In this document: positions 1 to 11,262 of the stretch, in pieces
How positions within the stretch are numbered: the stretch's first letter is position 1
Layout of the letters: each line of letters opens with the position of its first letter
DNA from: Acanthopleura granulata
Taxonomy: Eukaryota; Mollusca; Polyplacophora; Chitonida; Chitonidae
Length of the DNA stretch: 64,000 nt
Assembly (NCBI GenBank): GCA_016165875.1
Contig: JABBOT010000014.1
Coordinates: 2,739,857 to 2,803,856 of the forward strand
Reading direction: 5' to 3'
Program-made: the position numbers and the translations under genes
The notes under the pieces: generated by a model
Told to the model about the DNA's origin: nothing
Database searches by the model: none
The model's input: only the letters and a program-made list of their open reading frames with translations

Positions 1-215
1 CACCTTTTCACGTGTATTTGAGCGACTTTCAAAAGTATAAATGAATTCTGAAGAACTAATTATGCATTTTAAAGACATTTGAAAGGCATAATCTATAAAC
101 TGTCTTATACCTACAATTGATTCGATGATAAATGATTCAGAACTGTCATACTTGAAAACAGCTTCACTGCTGATATTTGATTCACTGTATTTGATTTGTC
201 CGAAAACACCTGCAG

Positions 216-368
216 GTTGCCACGTACGACGGGGCAGGAAGCCGGCATGACCGTGGATCTGAACCCTCTGTGATCGCATCAAACGGCGAGAGTTGTCTCC
301 TGAGTGACTGTAGCCCGGTAACCCATCGGTCCCAGCACACTATCTCCTACCCCTATCTCCGTTTATAA
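216..368 (+). CDS. Probable terminal coding exon of an unidentified upstream gene
   Basis: A CAG acceptor ends at 215. The frame starting at 216 stays open for 50 codons to a TAA at 366-368. The exon is clearly more GC-rich than the AT-rich DNA on both sides, as other exons in this window are. The encoded tail is rich in Ser, His and Arg and ends in a Tyr-Pro-Tyr-Leu-Arg-Leu segment. I recognise no family. The acceptor's pyrimidine tract is poor and the upstream exons lie outside the window, so the call rests on composition and open frame only. Confidence 0.4.
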   Translation, partial: VATYDGAGSRHDRGSEPSVIASNGESCLLSDCSPVTHRSQHTISYPYLRL

Positions 369-764
369 AAGAAGATTATTGTCATAAAAAAGCACTTTTT
401 TAGTCCTCTGTATTTCTTTGTCATGAACAAATTAATGAAATATTTTTTTATCTTAACTGATGGCCTATTTGATACCTTTCATTTTCTGAATACATGCGAG
501 AACAACGTACCACAGGTAAAACATGTCCTTCAGCATGAGCGATATGCCTTCAAGAGTTACTCCCCTTTATTATTGTGGGTTGTTCAGAATCGATTTTTTC
601 TTCAAAACTCGGTGAAATGTTGCAATCTATACATCACAGTCATTTAGAGGGAAAGGTGAAAGGTCGTATTTATTTCCTTTCAGATCTTAAGATAATATTT
701 TCACGATTATGTTTTTAGTCAGTCCCTATCATTCGTTGTTGTTGTATCAGAGAAATCGCATCCC

Positions 765-826
765 TGACGTCACATCCGGTACAACACGACAGTTGTGCGA
801 ATGTCGGCGACACGGAAAGTGAAAAG
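765..826 (+). promoter_or_regulatory. Candidate promoter and first non-coding exon of the GALNT gene
   Basis: A perfect CRE palindrome TGACGTCA lies at 765-772 and is followed at once by an ETS-type CATCCGGT. About 45 bases downstream a good splice donor (GAAAAG|GTAAGG) starts at 827. The GC-richer composition and these two proximal-promoter motifs suggest a transcription start between them. An ATG at 801 opens nine codons before the donor, so a short upstream coding start cannot be excluded. The acceptor at 11031-11032 just before the GALNT start codon would be a natural partner. This link is inferred. Confidence 0.4.
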
Positions 827-2154
827 GTAAGGAAACCTTTCTGTTTTTCCATTTTTAAGTCATTACGAACAGAAGACTACCCTGCGTTCTTTGCGGGGCT
901 TATTTTCTTCAACAGTGCAACGGGAATATCGTCTCTGATAGGCACTTGCTGAGCTGGAAAAGTTGACAGTGAAAGGCGATTTATTGCCCGAGTGACGAGT
1001 AGGATTTCATAGTTCACTTTAGTTCTAGGCAGCAGTTTACGACTGTCACTCCACTACATTACACTGCTGACAGAAACGCAGTGAACACTGAATGACTGAG
1101 CACCAAACAAGTTACTAGTGTACGGGTTCAACCCCCCCCCCTCCCCCACTATGTGAGGCACATAGTGACTCTAATAAAATTATAGCGTTGCTATGAAAAC
1201 AAGTAGGAAACATTTCATTGAAGAAAAACGTGATGATAAAAACGGGAGAGTGGCGCACTTGTGTATTCCTGTTGATCGGTTGCATTTTTTGACACTGTAC
1301 TACAGTTACACACTGTGACAAAATCCCAGAGCAAACTTGATCAGTGACATAGCTAGTAACGACAGCATGTAACTTAATTAGCGGTGATACTGTAACTGAA
1401 TGTCTAATTTAATTGAATTGACATAAATCAATATGTTGGAGGTACGAACATCGTCCATTTACATGTTGTTTTACGCATGATTTATTGTGCAGTTTTATTT
1501 CATTCTTGTGCCAAAGATTTCTTCCCCATGTAATTAATGCCATATAAAATAAAAGTTTATCAAACCTGGAAATAATGTATAAACTGTTGCACGACATGGT
1601 TGGCAAATTATCCAGCTACGGACACTATTAATAAAATTGGAGTGTTGTTTACATGCCTGTACCAAGCAGTTGGCTCCCATCCAAAATACTGTTCGGTGCA
1701 AGGGAACATTTCCAGGTCTGAAGATATCCCAGTTTTAGCATGCCTACTTTAGTTTAATTATTAAATTAAGTATTGTTATATTGAGTACTGGTAAGTGTGA
1801 AATTTGTAGAATGAGTTTGGGGATACTAGAACCCATCTTAAAAAAAATTAGGTATTGTGCTTTGTGTAGCCCAAAATATTGATTGTTTATATTCATTTGT
1901 GTAAGTATTAGTATTCTGAAAATTAAATGACTTCTGATTCAAAAATATTTTCATACTTTACTTAACATTCATACATGTAGTAATAAAAATAAAAGGAAAA
2001 CTTGAAAAAAAAAAAAAAAATCAGACCTGTTTTTCAAAATGTTACTTTTTCACCTCCTTCAACATTTCCAAAGTCTTTTGACCCAGGTGTATACTTTACT
2101 ATTTAAACTAACAAAAAATGTGGTCCACAGACTGTTAATGTTCATCTTAGATTG

Positions 2155-2427
2155 TTATGGGGGACCTCCATTGCTCAGTTGGTTAGCGCGGTATTGTAGC
2201 ATATTGACCCAGAAGCCTGCCGCCAATGCAGTCACTGTAAATCCAGCTTATGCTGGCTTCGTCTCCGGGGTACGTGGCAAGGTCTGCCAGCAACCTGTGG
2301 ATGATCGTGGTTTTTCACCGGGCTTTGCCCGGTTTCCTCCCACCATAATGCTGGCCGTTGTCGTATAAGTGAAATATTCTTGAGTACGACGTAAAAGACC
2401 AGTCAAATAAATAGATAAATAAATAGA
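2155..2427 (+). mobile_element. tRNA-derived SINE, near full length
   Basis: The head resembles a tRNA 5' half with an A-box-like 'gctcagttggttagcg'. It is followed by the family's body ('ggcttcgtctcc', 'ggtctgccagcaacctg', 'cataatgctggccg'), a 3' motif 'gaaatattcttgagtacg' and an AAATA-type tail. Same family as copies at 6006, 15855, 20093, 31718, 49008 and 52244. Confidence 0.85.
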
Positions 2428-4950
2428 TTGTTCTGAGTGGAAGTTTAAAGTTAAAACTTCAAAGAATGAAGAAAGTTTTGGAATCTTTTTCTTCTTCTTT
2501 TACTGATATTGTTAAGACTAGAAAATATGTCAGTAATAAGTAGCATCATATTTTAGCTTAGGTGTTTAGCTACTGTACATCTGTGTCAGTTGTGAAATCT
2601 CTATGTTGATTGGGATAAGAGAGAAATAAAAACATTCTGCCACATGACTGTCTGAAAACATGAAAAGGTGAAAGTGACCAAAATATCTAGAGGAACATCA
2701 TGTTTGACAAATTTGTTATTCATTTGTTTGAAAATAAATTTTGATCAAAGGTTGTCCAGCTTTCTGTTGAAAATGCGAATATATCTTACTTAATATGTAC
2801 TTAATATGTAAGTGTAAATTTCTGTTTTATCTTGAAATGAATGGTTTTGATTTTGGGCAGTATTATCAGATCAGTTTACAAAGATATGCATTGAGTGTTT
2901 CAGATAAAAAGGTCAAAACCCTAGCCGTTGGTGTGATCTGTGTAAGTGTAGATGAAAGAAATCAGTCACAGCGGATTATGATGCCTGACTAAATTAAATT
3001 GTATAATTATAGAAGTGCACTATTTTAATAATGAGGGATTCTTTATCATCTTCTTGTGTCTACATAATTTATCTTTTCTATCTACTCCATCATGTATGGT
3101 GAAGGTGTGAAATAGGCCTAATTAACACGCAATCATTGCACAGTGGTTATGGGGTCAGAATAAATCGGTTGATTTATACAGTAGTTACGCGTTCTTTAAT
3201 TGAAAAACTTTTTTGTCGTGTTCTTGAATCGTCTCACTCTCTCTCTTGAGTGTGTGCATGCTGATGTTTAACAGCCAAATCATAAGAATTTTGGATGATT
3301 TGATGTACATGGCTATATCATTGCATTACACGGAGGTGAATTAAAAGGGGCCACAAAGTAAACATGTATAACCATGACATCATGTATTTACATAAAAACG
3401 TATTGTTAACTTCTTTGCCTAAGTATTCAGTGTGGTGTGTTTCATCTACATGTACTGTCACCTGTGCAAACATGTATTTATAATCAATGGCCATCATTGA
3501 AAAATTATTTGTTGGACATTTCGGGACCCAGTCTGTAAAAAAGAGTGAAAGATGCCCCCCCCCCCCCAAAAAAAAAGACCCAACAAAAAAACTTTACCCC
3601 AGAGTTTGACCCTTTGTTGGACTGTCGATCATGTTTTCAAAATTTACTCAATAGACATATTTTTAATAACAACCTCTGCAGGTGCACGGCTTCCGTATTT
3701 ATTTTTCAAACTGAATTTCAATGGTACATGTGTATGCACATCCATTATGGGAACATATGTTTGTAGCACTTTTAATATCTGCTATCAAAGGCCAAATAAT
3801 TTTGAACCAAGGTGAAATAACCACCCTTTCCCAAAATGGCCTTCAGTTACTTGTAACACTGGGGGGAAGTGATACCGAGGTGTTGTCAGGTTATCATTGT
3901 GGTACCAGCTCAAGAGAACACTCGAGTTGAAAGCTCAAGCATCATGGGGTGGGAAAACCAACTAAGTTATGGAGAGCCCATCTTTACTATATGTACCTGT
4001 ACAGATATAGCAATTCTGTATAATATACATTTTTAAAGGGGATTTACTTCCTTTTTCTCGCCAATATTTGTAGTATGTTCTGTAAGTCATGTCTCTTGAC
4101 AAACAGCGTATTGTGTGCATTCAGTGTGCTGAATGCTGTATATTGTCAGCTGCCTTCAGATGTGAATTGTATGTACATCCCGACATCTACAATCCACAAG
4201 GTTGTGATAATATTATGTACAGATATGTTATCGTAAATATTAATACATATTATGATCTCGGTGTGGGTTGATTGAACAGCCACTACCATTTTGTATTGAT
4301 TATACGCATTAACACATACATGTATTATGGATTAACTCAAATGCAGCATGTACAATGAAAATAAAAATATTTGCTTGCTCATGTATATCCTCTGAGTTGC
4401 AAACCTTTCGTTGTTGCTGAAAGTTGGAAAATGGAGGGTACTGTACAAGATTAGCCTAAGGATGGTGCTTGTTTATTCATTTATGTTTGTTTGTTATGGG
4501 TGTTTATTTTTATTGTAACATGAATGTTTGTCGAGTCGGAATACGTTGGCTGCAGACATATCAAAACAAGTATTACTGTGATGGGTATCCATCATGAAGT
4601 CTATGGCTAACTTGTCTTTACTTTATCACTCAGTTTGTATTTGTGGATCTTTTGGTTTCCTCTAGCCATAAACCCTCCCTGGCTGATGTTGCATGCATTC
4701 AGAGTCATTATTTATGCAACTTGTTTCAACGTGAATTCAAGAGACTAAGGAACAGTTTATCCAGGAGTCTAAGATTGGATTCCTGTGAGACAAAGGTGTG
4801 GAAATATGTTTGGTTTATGGCAAAATTTGACGAAAATTGCGCCCTAACATTAGATATGCATACATGTACATGTACACATGTAGTTGAAATATTCTTTATT
4901 ACAGCGTAAAACACTGATCATGGGAGTCTGCTGGTTGTAGGGTTGTTTAT

Positions 4951-5696
4951 CTGATACAGTGTACATTTACGTGTACATGTATCTGACACAGTTCACATTT
5001 ACATGTATGTGACACAGCTCACATTTACATGTATCTGACACAGTTCATATGTACTTGTATCTGACACAGTTCAGATTTACATGTATCTGACACAGCTCAC
5101 ATTTACATGTATCTGACATAGTTCACATTTACATGTATCTGACACAGTTCACATTTACATGTATCTGACACAGCTCACATTTACATGTATCTGACACAGC
5201 TCACATTTACATGTATCTGACATAGTTCACATTTACATGTATCTGACACAGTTCATATGTACTTGTATCTGACACAGTTCACATTTACATGTTTCTCACA
5301 CAGTTCAGATTTACATGTATCTGACACAGCTCACATTTACTTGTATCTGACATAGTTCACATTTACATGTATCTGACACAGCTCACATTTACATGTATCT
5401 GACACAGTTCACATTTACATGTATCTGACACAGTTCATATGTACTTGTATCTGACACAGTTCACATTTACATGTTTCTCACACAGTTCAGATTTACATGT
5501 ATCTGACACAGCTCACATTTACTTGTATCTGACATAGTTCACATTTACATGTATCTGACACAGCTCACATTTACATGTATCTGACACAGTTCACATTTAC
5601 ATGTATCTGACACAGTTCATATGTACTTGTATCTGACACAGCTCACATTTACATGTTTCTGACACAGTTCATGTTTACATGACATGGTGCACATTT
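4951..5696. repeat. 26-bp minisatellite with 182-bp higher-order period
   Basis: About 28 copies of a 26-bp unit built around 'ctgacacag' and 'acatttacatgta'. A diagnostic variant 'catatgtacttgta' recurs at 5254, 5436 and 5618, that is every 182 bp, or seven units, so the array has a higher-order structure. No coding meaning. Confidence 0.95.
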
Positions 5697-6005
5697 AGTA
5701 AGAATTTAATGTACATCTACACATACATGTAAACCAGTGTGGTTATGTTCTGGTTGGCGCCAATCAGTACCCGACTAACTGACTAACGAAGACGCAGGCT
5801 ATGGCCCTTTTGTTATGTAGCTTTAAGTCAAGAGGTTTGTCTCATTAGGGGAAGGGGGGGAAAGGGGGGGGAATAGTTTTCTCAAAGCACTCGGGTTTTT
5901 TTCCACCTGTAAACTTGACCATTGCTATAAATTAAAGCGATCTGTTCTTTAGCACAAGTCAAGTAAATTTAATAGATCATAAAGATGTATTTTGTTCAGA
6001 ACAGT

Positions 6006-6225
6006 TTGGGGTCTCCATGGCTGGGGGGGCTAGCGCTCCAGCATAGCGCTATGACTCTGTGCCTCACGCTAGCTGCGTTTGCCCTGAGCTCAAGTCAAGC
6101 TCATGCTGGCTTCCTCTCCCCTGGGCTCTGCGCAATTTCATCCCCCATAATACTGGCCGCTGTCGTATATAAGTGAAATATTCTTGAGTACGTTCTAAAA
6201 CACCAGTCAGATAAACAAATAAATC
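6006..6225 (+). mobile_element. tRNA-derived SINE, degenerate copy
   Basis: The diverged head 'ctccatggctgggggggctagcg', the 'catgctggcttcctctcc' body, 'ataatactggccgctgtcg' and 'gaaatattcttgagtacg' followed by an A/T tail match the SINE family of this window. The middle part with the 'ggtctgccagcaacctg' block is deleted. Confidence 0.8.
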
Positions 6226-6781
6226 CTGTCTGATCAGTTTTCAGTATGATCAGTTTGGTGAAAAAATACTGATTAAAGAAAAGTCATGGGAACTACATAA
6301 ATTTTCTCCCATATACAGTCATATTATAGCCCTGTTTCTTCCACCGTGATGTTTGTGAAGATTTGGCTCCTGTGTTCATGTCCATGTATATCTATGATTG
6401 TCGCTGATTAACTGTAATTGAGATGTTACCACTAACAAGGTCATGAATGGAGACATCATGCACTTCCTGGCAGCCCTATGCGGCAGTGAGTAACTCAGTA
6501 CTAGAACCTTAGTACATGTACATGTTCACTGGGCAGTTGTGGAGCAGTCATGAACAACTCATTAAATACGCTGATTAAATGCTCTGATTTTATAATTGAT
6601 TGTCATTTACAAACAACCTGACAGTGCTCAATGAGTGGAAGTCTTAAGTTATGTACCTCCTGTTCGCGTATGTTTGAACCTCGTGCACACCTAGAAAAAT
6701 TGACGGTGTAGCAGGTGCACAGATCGCTCTCAGTTTTACATACCCTAATCCTATAACCTTTTCAATTGATCATCCAACGGT

Positions 6782-6786
<5 letters not shown>

Positions 6787-6842
<56 letters not shown>
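6787..6842. repeat. (TA)n microsatellite
   Basis: Uninterrupted alternation of T and A for about 55 bases, flanked by TACATGTA and TGTGCACATATATG. Confidence 0.97.
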
Positions 6843-6846
<4 letters not shown>

Positions 6847-8021
6847 CACATATATGTATAGGTATTTTTTCAAATCAAATTAGTGGCAGACCTGTATAGG
6901 GAGTGGCTGTGCACACAGATCTGATTTTAGCAAGCTATTGGCTTTTATACCTACATGTAACCATTCAGTATTATGTATGTGTATATATAGTATGTTAAGA
7001 GGAGAAACATGCAGTTGAACCTGTATTTCAAAATAAAAGCACCCACCTAGTACATGTGTATATTTTGTCTATGAGAAAATGTACCATTCGTCCAGGTGTT
7101 TGTAGGTGCCTTGAGGCCAAAACTTTGGGAATCTTTAAGTTCGTTAGCACATGTTTCCGTTAGGAGGGCCTGTGAATGTATAACTTCCAGTGGTATCACT
7201 GGTATGTTAAGGTCCAAATTCTGCAAACATTTTAAACAGTGTGTAAGGCCACAGATTCTGTGTGATTGTTGCCAGGTGTTCAGTTTTATAGTATGTGGCA
7301 ACCTCCACCCTTTCAGGTTTCTGTAGGCTGTTTTTGTGAACTAGACGTACTGAAATCAGGTTTAAATCATAGTGACCAAATGGACATGTCAGTGTTAGAT
7401 GTACATGTATGTCAGACCCTTTCAGAATAAATAAGCTACATGAACATGTAGGTCGATAGAGATTTTGTGGAGTGGGTAGGGGAGTTATGAATGAAAAGGT
7501 TCGGGACTTGAAAGAAATTAACATTGCTAGAAATGAAAATCTATCAAAGTGCCAGGTAAAAACTTCAGGATTTAATAGCGCCCCTTTTTGAAGGGTCATC
7601 CAAACAAAATTTTTGTGATGGCCTAATGTGCATGTATATTTGAAATCTATATTATTTAGTTATACGTATATGTGTTTTAGGACAAATCACTATTGTATTA
7701 ATATACCTGAATTGTTAGGACCCAGTCTCCACTCTCTATGCTTTGAGCATTACCAGGAGCATTTGTTAAGCCAAAACTATGTTGGCTATCTTCTGGAATG
7801 ATTTAGAGCTAAAACAGTGAAAACTTGACACACAGACTGTCCTGTCAGGTAAGCCTGTCCTCGCCTGTCTTTATAAGAACCGTCTGTGCGTGATGTTGAC
7901 ACAACTTAATCACAGAATTCCTGTGGTCTTATTAAGGTTCGTACAAACTGTAGACAGAGGCTGGTGTGCAAAAGTGTGTGCAAGTCAGGACTGGAAAACA
8001 ACTCCAGTCCCACTTCTGACA

Positions 8022-8180
8022 CCAGCATTCTCCGTGTGCCCTTGACAGCTGGCTCTGTGTGGAGCAGAGAGTTTCAGGTGTAGGTACAAATGACGGCAGC
8101 ACCATTCTCCGTGTACCCTTGACAGCTGGCTCTGTGTGGAGCAGAGAGTTTCAGGTGTAGGTACAAATGACGGCAGCACC
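8022..8180. repeat. 77-bp direct duplication
   Basis: Two nearly identical copies in tandem of a segment running from 'accagcattctccgtg' to 'acaaatgacggcagc'. The second copy starts near 8099. Confidence 0.9.
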
Positions 8181-8329
8181 AGAAGTGCATCATCCACAGT
8201 TTCATGATGAACTGTGATTGTTCAGCCATTTTGCATGTTTATCAGAAGTTGGTTCAAACATATTGTATCCCAAGGGCATTATTCTGTATAGACTGATAAA
8301 ACCGTGCATGAATCGTGCTGTAATGTTGC

Positions 8330-9200
8330 TCTTTCATACATGTACACGTATGAGGATAGGCTGAGGAATTACGGACAGTTTCAGACACATGTCCTGGTTT
8401 GTCCACAAGTACATCCACACCTACATGTACACGTATGTGGATATTATGAGGAATCACGGACAGTTTCAGACACATGCGTCATGATTTGTCCACAAGTACA
8501 TCCACACCTACATGTACACGTATGTGGATAGGATGAGGAATTATGGACAGTTTCAGACACATGCGTCATGATTTGTCCACAAGTACATCCACACCTACAT
8601 GTACACGTATGTGGATAGGTTGAGGAATTACGGACAGTTTCTGACACATGCGTCATGATTTGTCCACAAGTACATCCACACCTACATGTACACGTATGTG
8701 GATAGGATGAGGAATTATGGACAGTTTCAGACACATGCGTCATGATTTGTCCACAAGTACATCCACACCTACATGTACACGTATGTGGATAGGTTGAGGA
8801 ATTACGGACAGTTTCTGACACATGTGTCCTGGTTTGTCCACAAGTACATCCACACCTATATGTACACGTATGTGGATAGGATGAGGAGTTACAGACAGTT
8901 TCAGACACATGCGTCCTGGTTTGTCCACAAGTACATCCACGCCTACATGTACACGTATGTGGATAGGTTGAGGAATTACGGACAGTTTCAGACACGTGTC
9001 CTGGTTTGTCCACAAGTACATCCACACCTACATGTACACGTATGTGGATAGGATGAGGAATCACGGACAGTTTCAGACACATGCGTCATGATTTGTCCAC
9101 AAGTACATCCACACCTACATGTACACGTATGTGGATATTATGAGGAATTACAGACAGTTTCAGACACATGCGTCCTGGTTTGTCCTACATGTACACGTAC
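8330..9200. repeat. 87-bp minisatellite with dimeric higher-order structure
   Basis: About ten copies of an 87-bp unit containing 'gtccacaagtacatccacac' and 'gtacacgtatgtggat'. The period is 29 codons, which leaves several frames open on both strands. Variants 'ggatgagga' and 'ggttgagga' alternate over most of the array, so the effective repeat is a 174-bp dimer. Confidence 0.95.
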
Positions 9201-9593
9201 GTGTGAGTGTATGCACTGGTCAGTAGTCATGGAGGAGTTGTTCTGTACCAATATTATACATGTACATACAGTACGTCCCAGCCAAAAACTCGCTAATGGG
9301 CTTTTTAGGTGTGTAATACGAACATTTTGAGTGTGAGATCTCTGTCCAAAGCTACTTGTAAATGGTGATTAAGGCCCAGTGCTCATTGTAAACAATGTGG
9401 ACTAAAGTTAAATGTACGTTTCTTCGCTGTCTCTTATGGGATAGAAACTACTGAAGAAATTTTAAGTTCTGTTACATGTATATCATATTGTTGTAAAAGA
9501 GCTACATGAATGAATGGCAGCTGTTTGTATTACGCGTTCAGTTGCATGTTTGGTTTGGGGAACTGATGCTTATATACATACATGTATACTAGA

Positions 9594-9595
<2 letters not shown>

Positions 9596-9633
<38 letters not shown>
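9596..9633. repeat. (GT)n(TA)n microsatellite
   Basis: Seven or so TG units pass directly into an alternating TA run. Confidence 0.95.
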
Positions 9634-11057
9634 GATGTGAGTATATACACTTGCGATTAGAACCTCATGTGAAAGCTGTTACAATTACCATAGCAACCAG
9701 TAACGTAGGCATAACGCCGCCATGGTAGTATGTTTTAATTATGGAAATGGATGGGGTGAGATAAGGGCGTTGTAAGACAGGAACGACATGTTACGTGTGA
9801 TGTACTGATGTAGTGCTCACTGGTGAGTCGTTCATACATGTAGTCTGCAATGGAAATGACACTGATAGCTTAAATACAAATTTAATGACAGATAGTGGTA
9901 CAGTATGAATTATTAATTAGCATACGTCAACATTTTGTAGCAAAGGACACCTGTGTACGTTTCACAGATGATCATACTGATATTTAGTTAATCACTGTTT
10001 AAAGGTTCTGGTCAAGCCCATACATGGGCAAGCCTGCCAATAGGTGCCTGACAATTTTGAAAACAACCCTTCGGCAGAAGTGGTATGACCCGAGTGAACT
10101 TTGTCCAGCACTACATATCATGGCAAACATGTCACACCACATACTTCAAAAGGGTGTTTTCAGATATAACAGCTAGCTATCCCTAGACTTGCATGTGCCA
10201 TGAAGAGATATGTTGCTCTTAGTTATATCTAGTTCATTTGTTGTGGAACAGTACATGTATATAGTACCTGTAGTATTCAAGTCTATTATTATGAGGGCAT
10301 TCCACTCAGAGTAGATTCCTCCTCATTGTATAACTGAAAAATTGTTGAGTATGATTTAAAACTTAAGAATACATAAATTCTTTCATTGTTTCTTTTGTAG
10401 ACCTATGTACGTTGATATACCTGTATACCAGTATGTGTAAATCATTGTGAACTATGAAGTAAATGAAATATTCAAACATCCATAGTGTACAATGTACTAT
10501 ATAGTACGTGTGTAACTGCTCTCTGTCCCATTGTACACATGTAGAGCTGAGTTCAATTAAATCAAACAATGAGGTCTATTTTCAACAACTTTCGGACATT
10601 GTTGAAAGTAAACTTCTAAGTTTAATTTTTTTTAAAATTGAACTAGTGTAGTTGGGCTTGGATTTGCTTTTACCAGTGTTCTCTTTTCTTGATCTGCTTT
10701 CAGACCTGAACAACCTACAGGACACTTTCCTTGATGAGTTGATGGGATATTCAACAGCATTGGATCAAACATTTTTACAGTTGCCATGACAACAAGAAAC
10801 ATGGCTACCTGGACTTTGTGCATATCAGTGTCACTGATAAAGTGTTTGGGAGAATTTTGCACATTTCCTCAGAAAGAGGAGTTAAACTAACGATGTCAAA
10901 CCGAAGATCTGTCAGACTTTATCAACATTTACTTGGACAATAAGCTTATTTATTTTTTATCGTGCCATTACGTGTAATTTTGATTTTTTTTTTCATTATA
11001 CACTATATTCCGTTGTTGTTGTTGTTGTACAGTACACGTTTTGACTAAACAACAAAA

Positions 11058-11262
11058 ATGGTTAGTCGTCTGAAACTGCAGTATTGTAAGGTGATCATGG
11101 CCACCTCTATGGTCTGGTTTCTGTTGGATGTCACCCTCCTCATGTACTACACTGATTGTACCGGCTCCAACGCCCAGTGCTCAAACAAGGACGATCATGC
11201 GAAAGGCGACAAGAAATCAGAGCCAAAATCTGGAGGCCTCTTAGATAAAATTTTACCAAGAG
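11058..11262 (+). CDS. GALNT1/13: GALNT coding exon 1: cytosolic tail, transmembrane anchor, start of stem
   Basis: Encodes 68 residues. A short basic cytosolic tail is followed by a hydrophobic stretch around residues 12-31 ([20 protein letters not shown]) that matches the signal anchor of GALNT1, then a hydrophilic lysine-rich stem. The donor GAG|GTAAGT starts at 11263. The exon probably begins at 11033, after the AG at 11031-11032. Confidence 0.95.

Larger units (their letters stand above)
827..11032 (+). other. Long first intron (or upstream region) of the GALNT gene, repeat-filled
   Basis: No coding exon is recognisable in these 10 kb. The stretch holds two SINE copies, a 26-bp minisatellite, an 87-bp minisatellite, a 77-bp duplication, TA-rich microsatellites and otherwise AT-rich unique DNA with many TACATGTA motifs. 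It ends in a pyrimidine- and GTT-rich tract and an AG at 11031-11032, 25 bases before the GALNT start codon. Confidence 0.55.

Noticed and set aside
7207..7599. 130-codon minus-strand open frame in unique sequence
   Set aside because: AT-rich composition, no acceptor/donor arrangement or recognised motif, and no similarity to known proteins that I can see. Within chance for 64 kb.
8444..9082. 212-codon open frame on the minus strand (and long frames in other phases), Cys/Thr/His-rich
   Set aside because: It lies wholly in the 87-bp minisatellite. The period is 29 codons, so a stop-free unit keeps frames open on both strands. No start context, splice site or family similarity.
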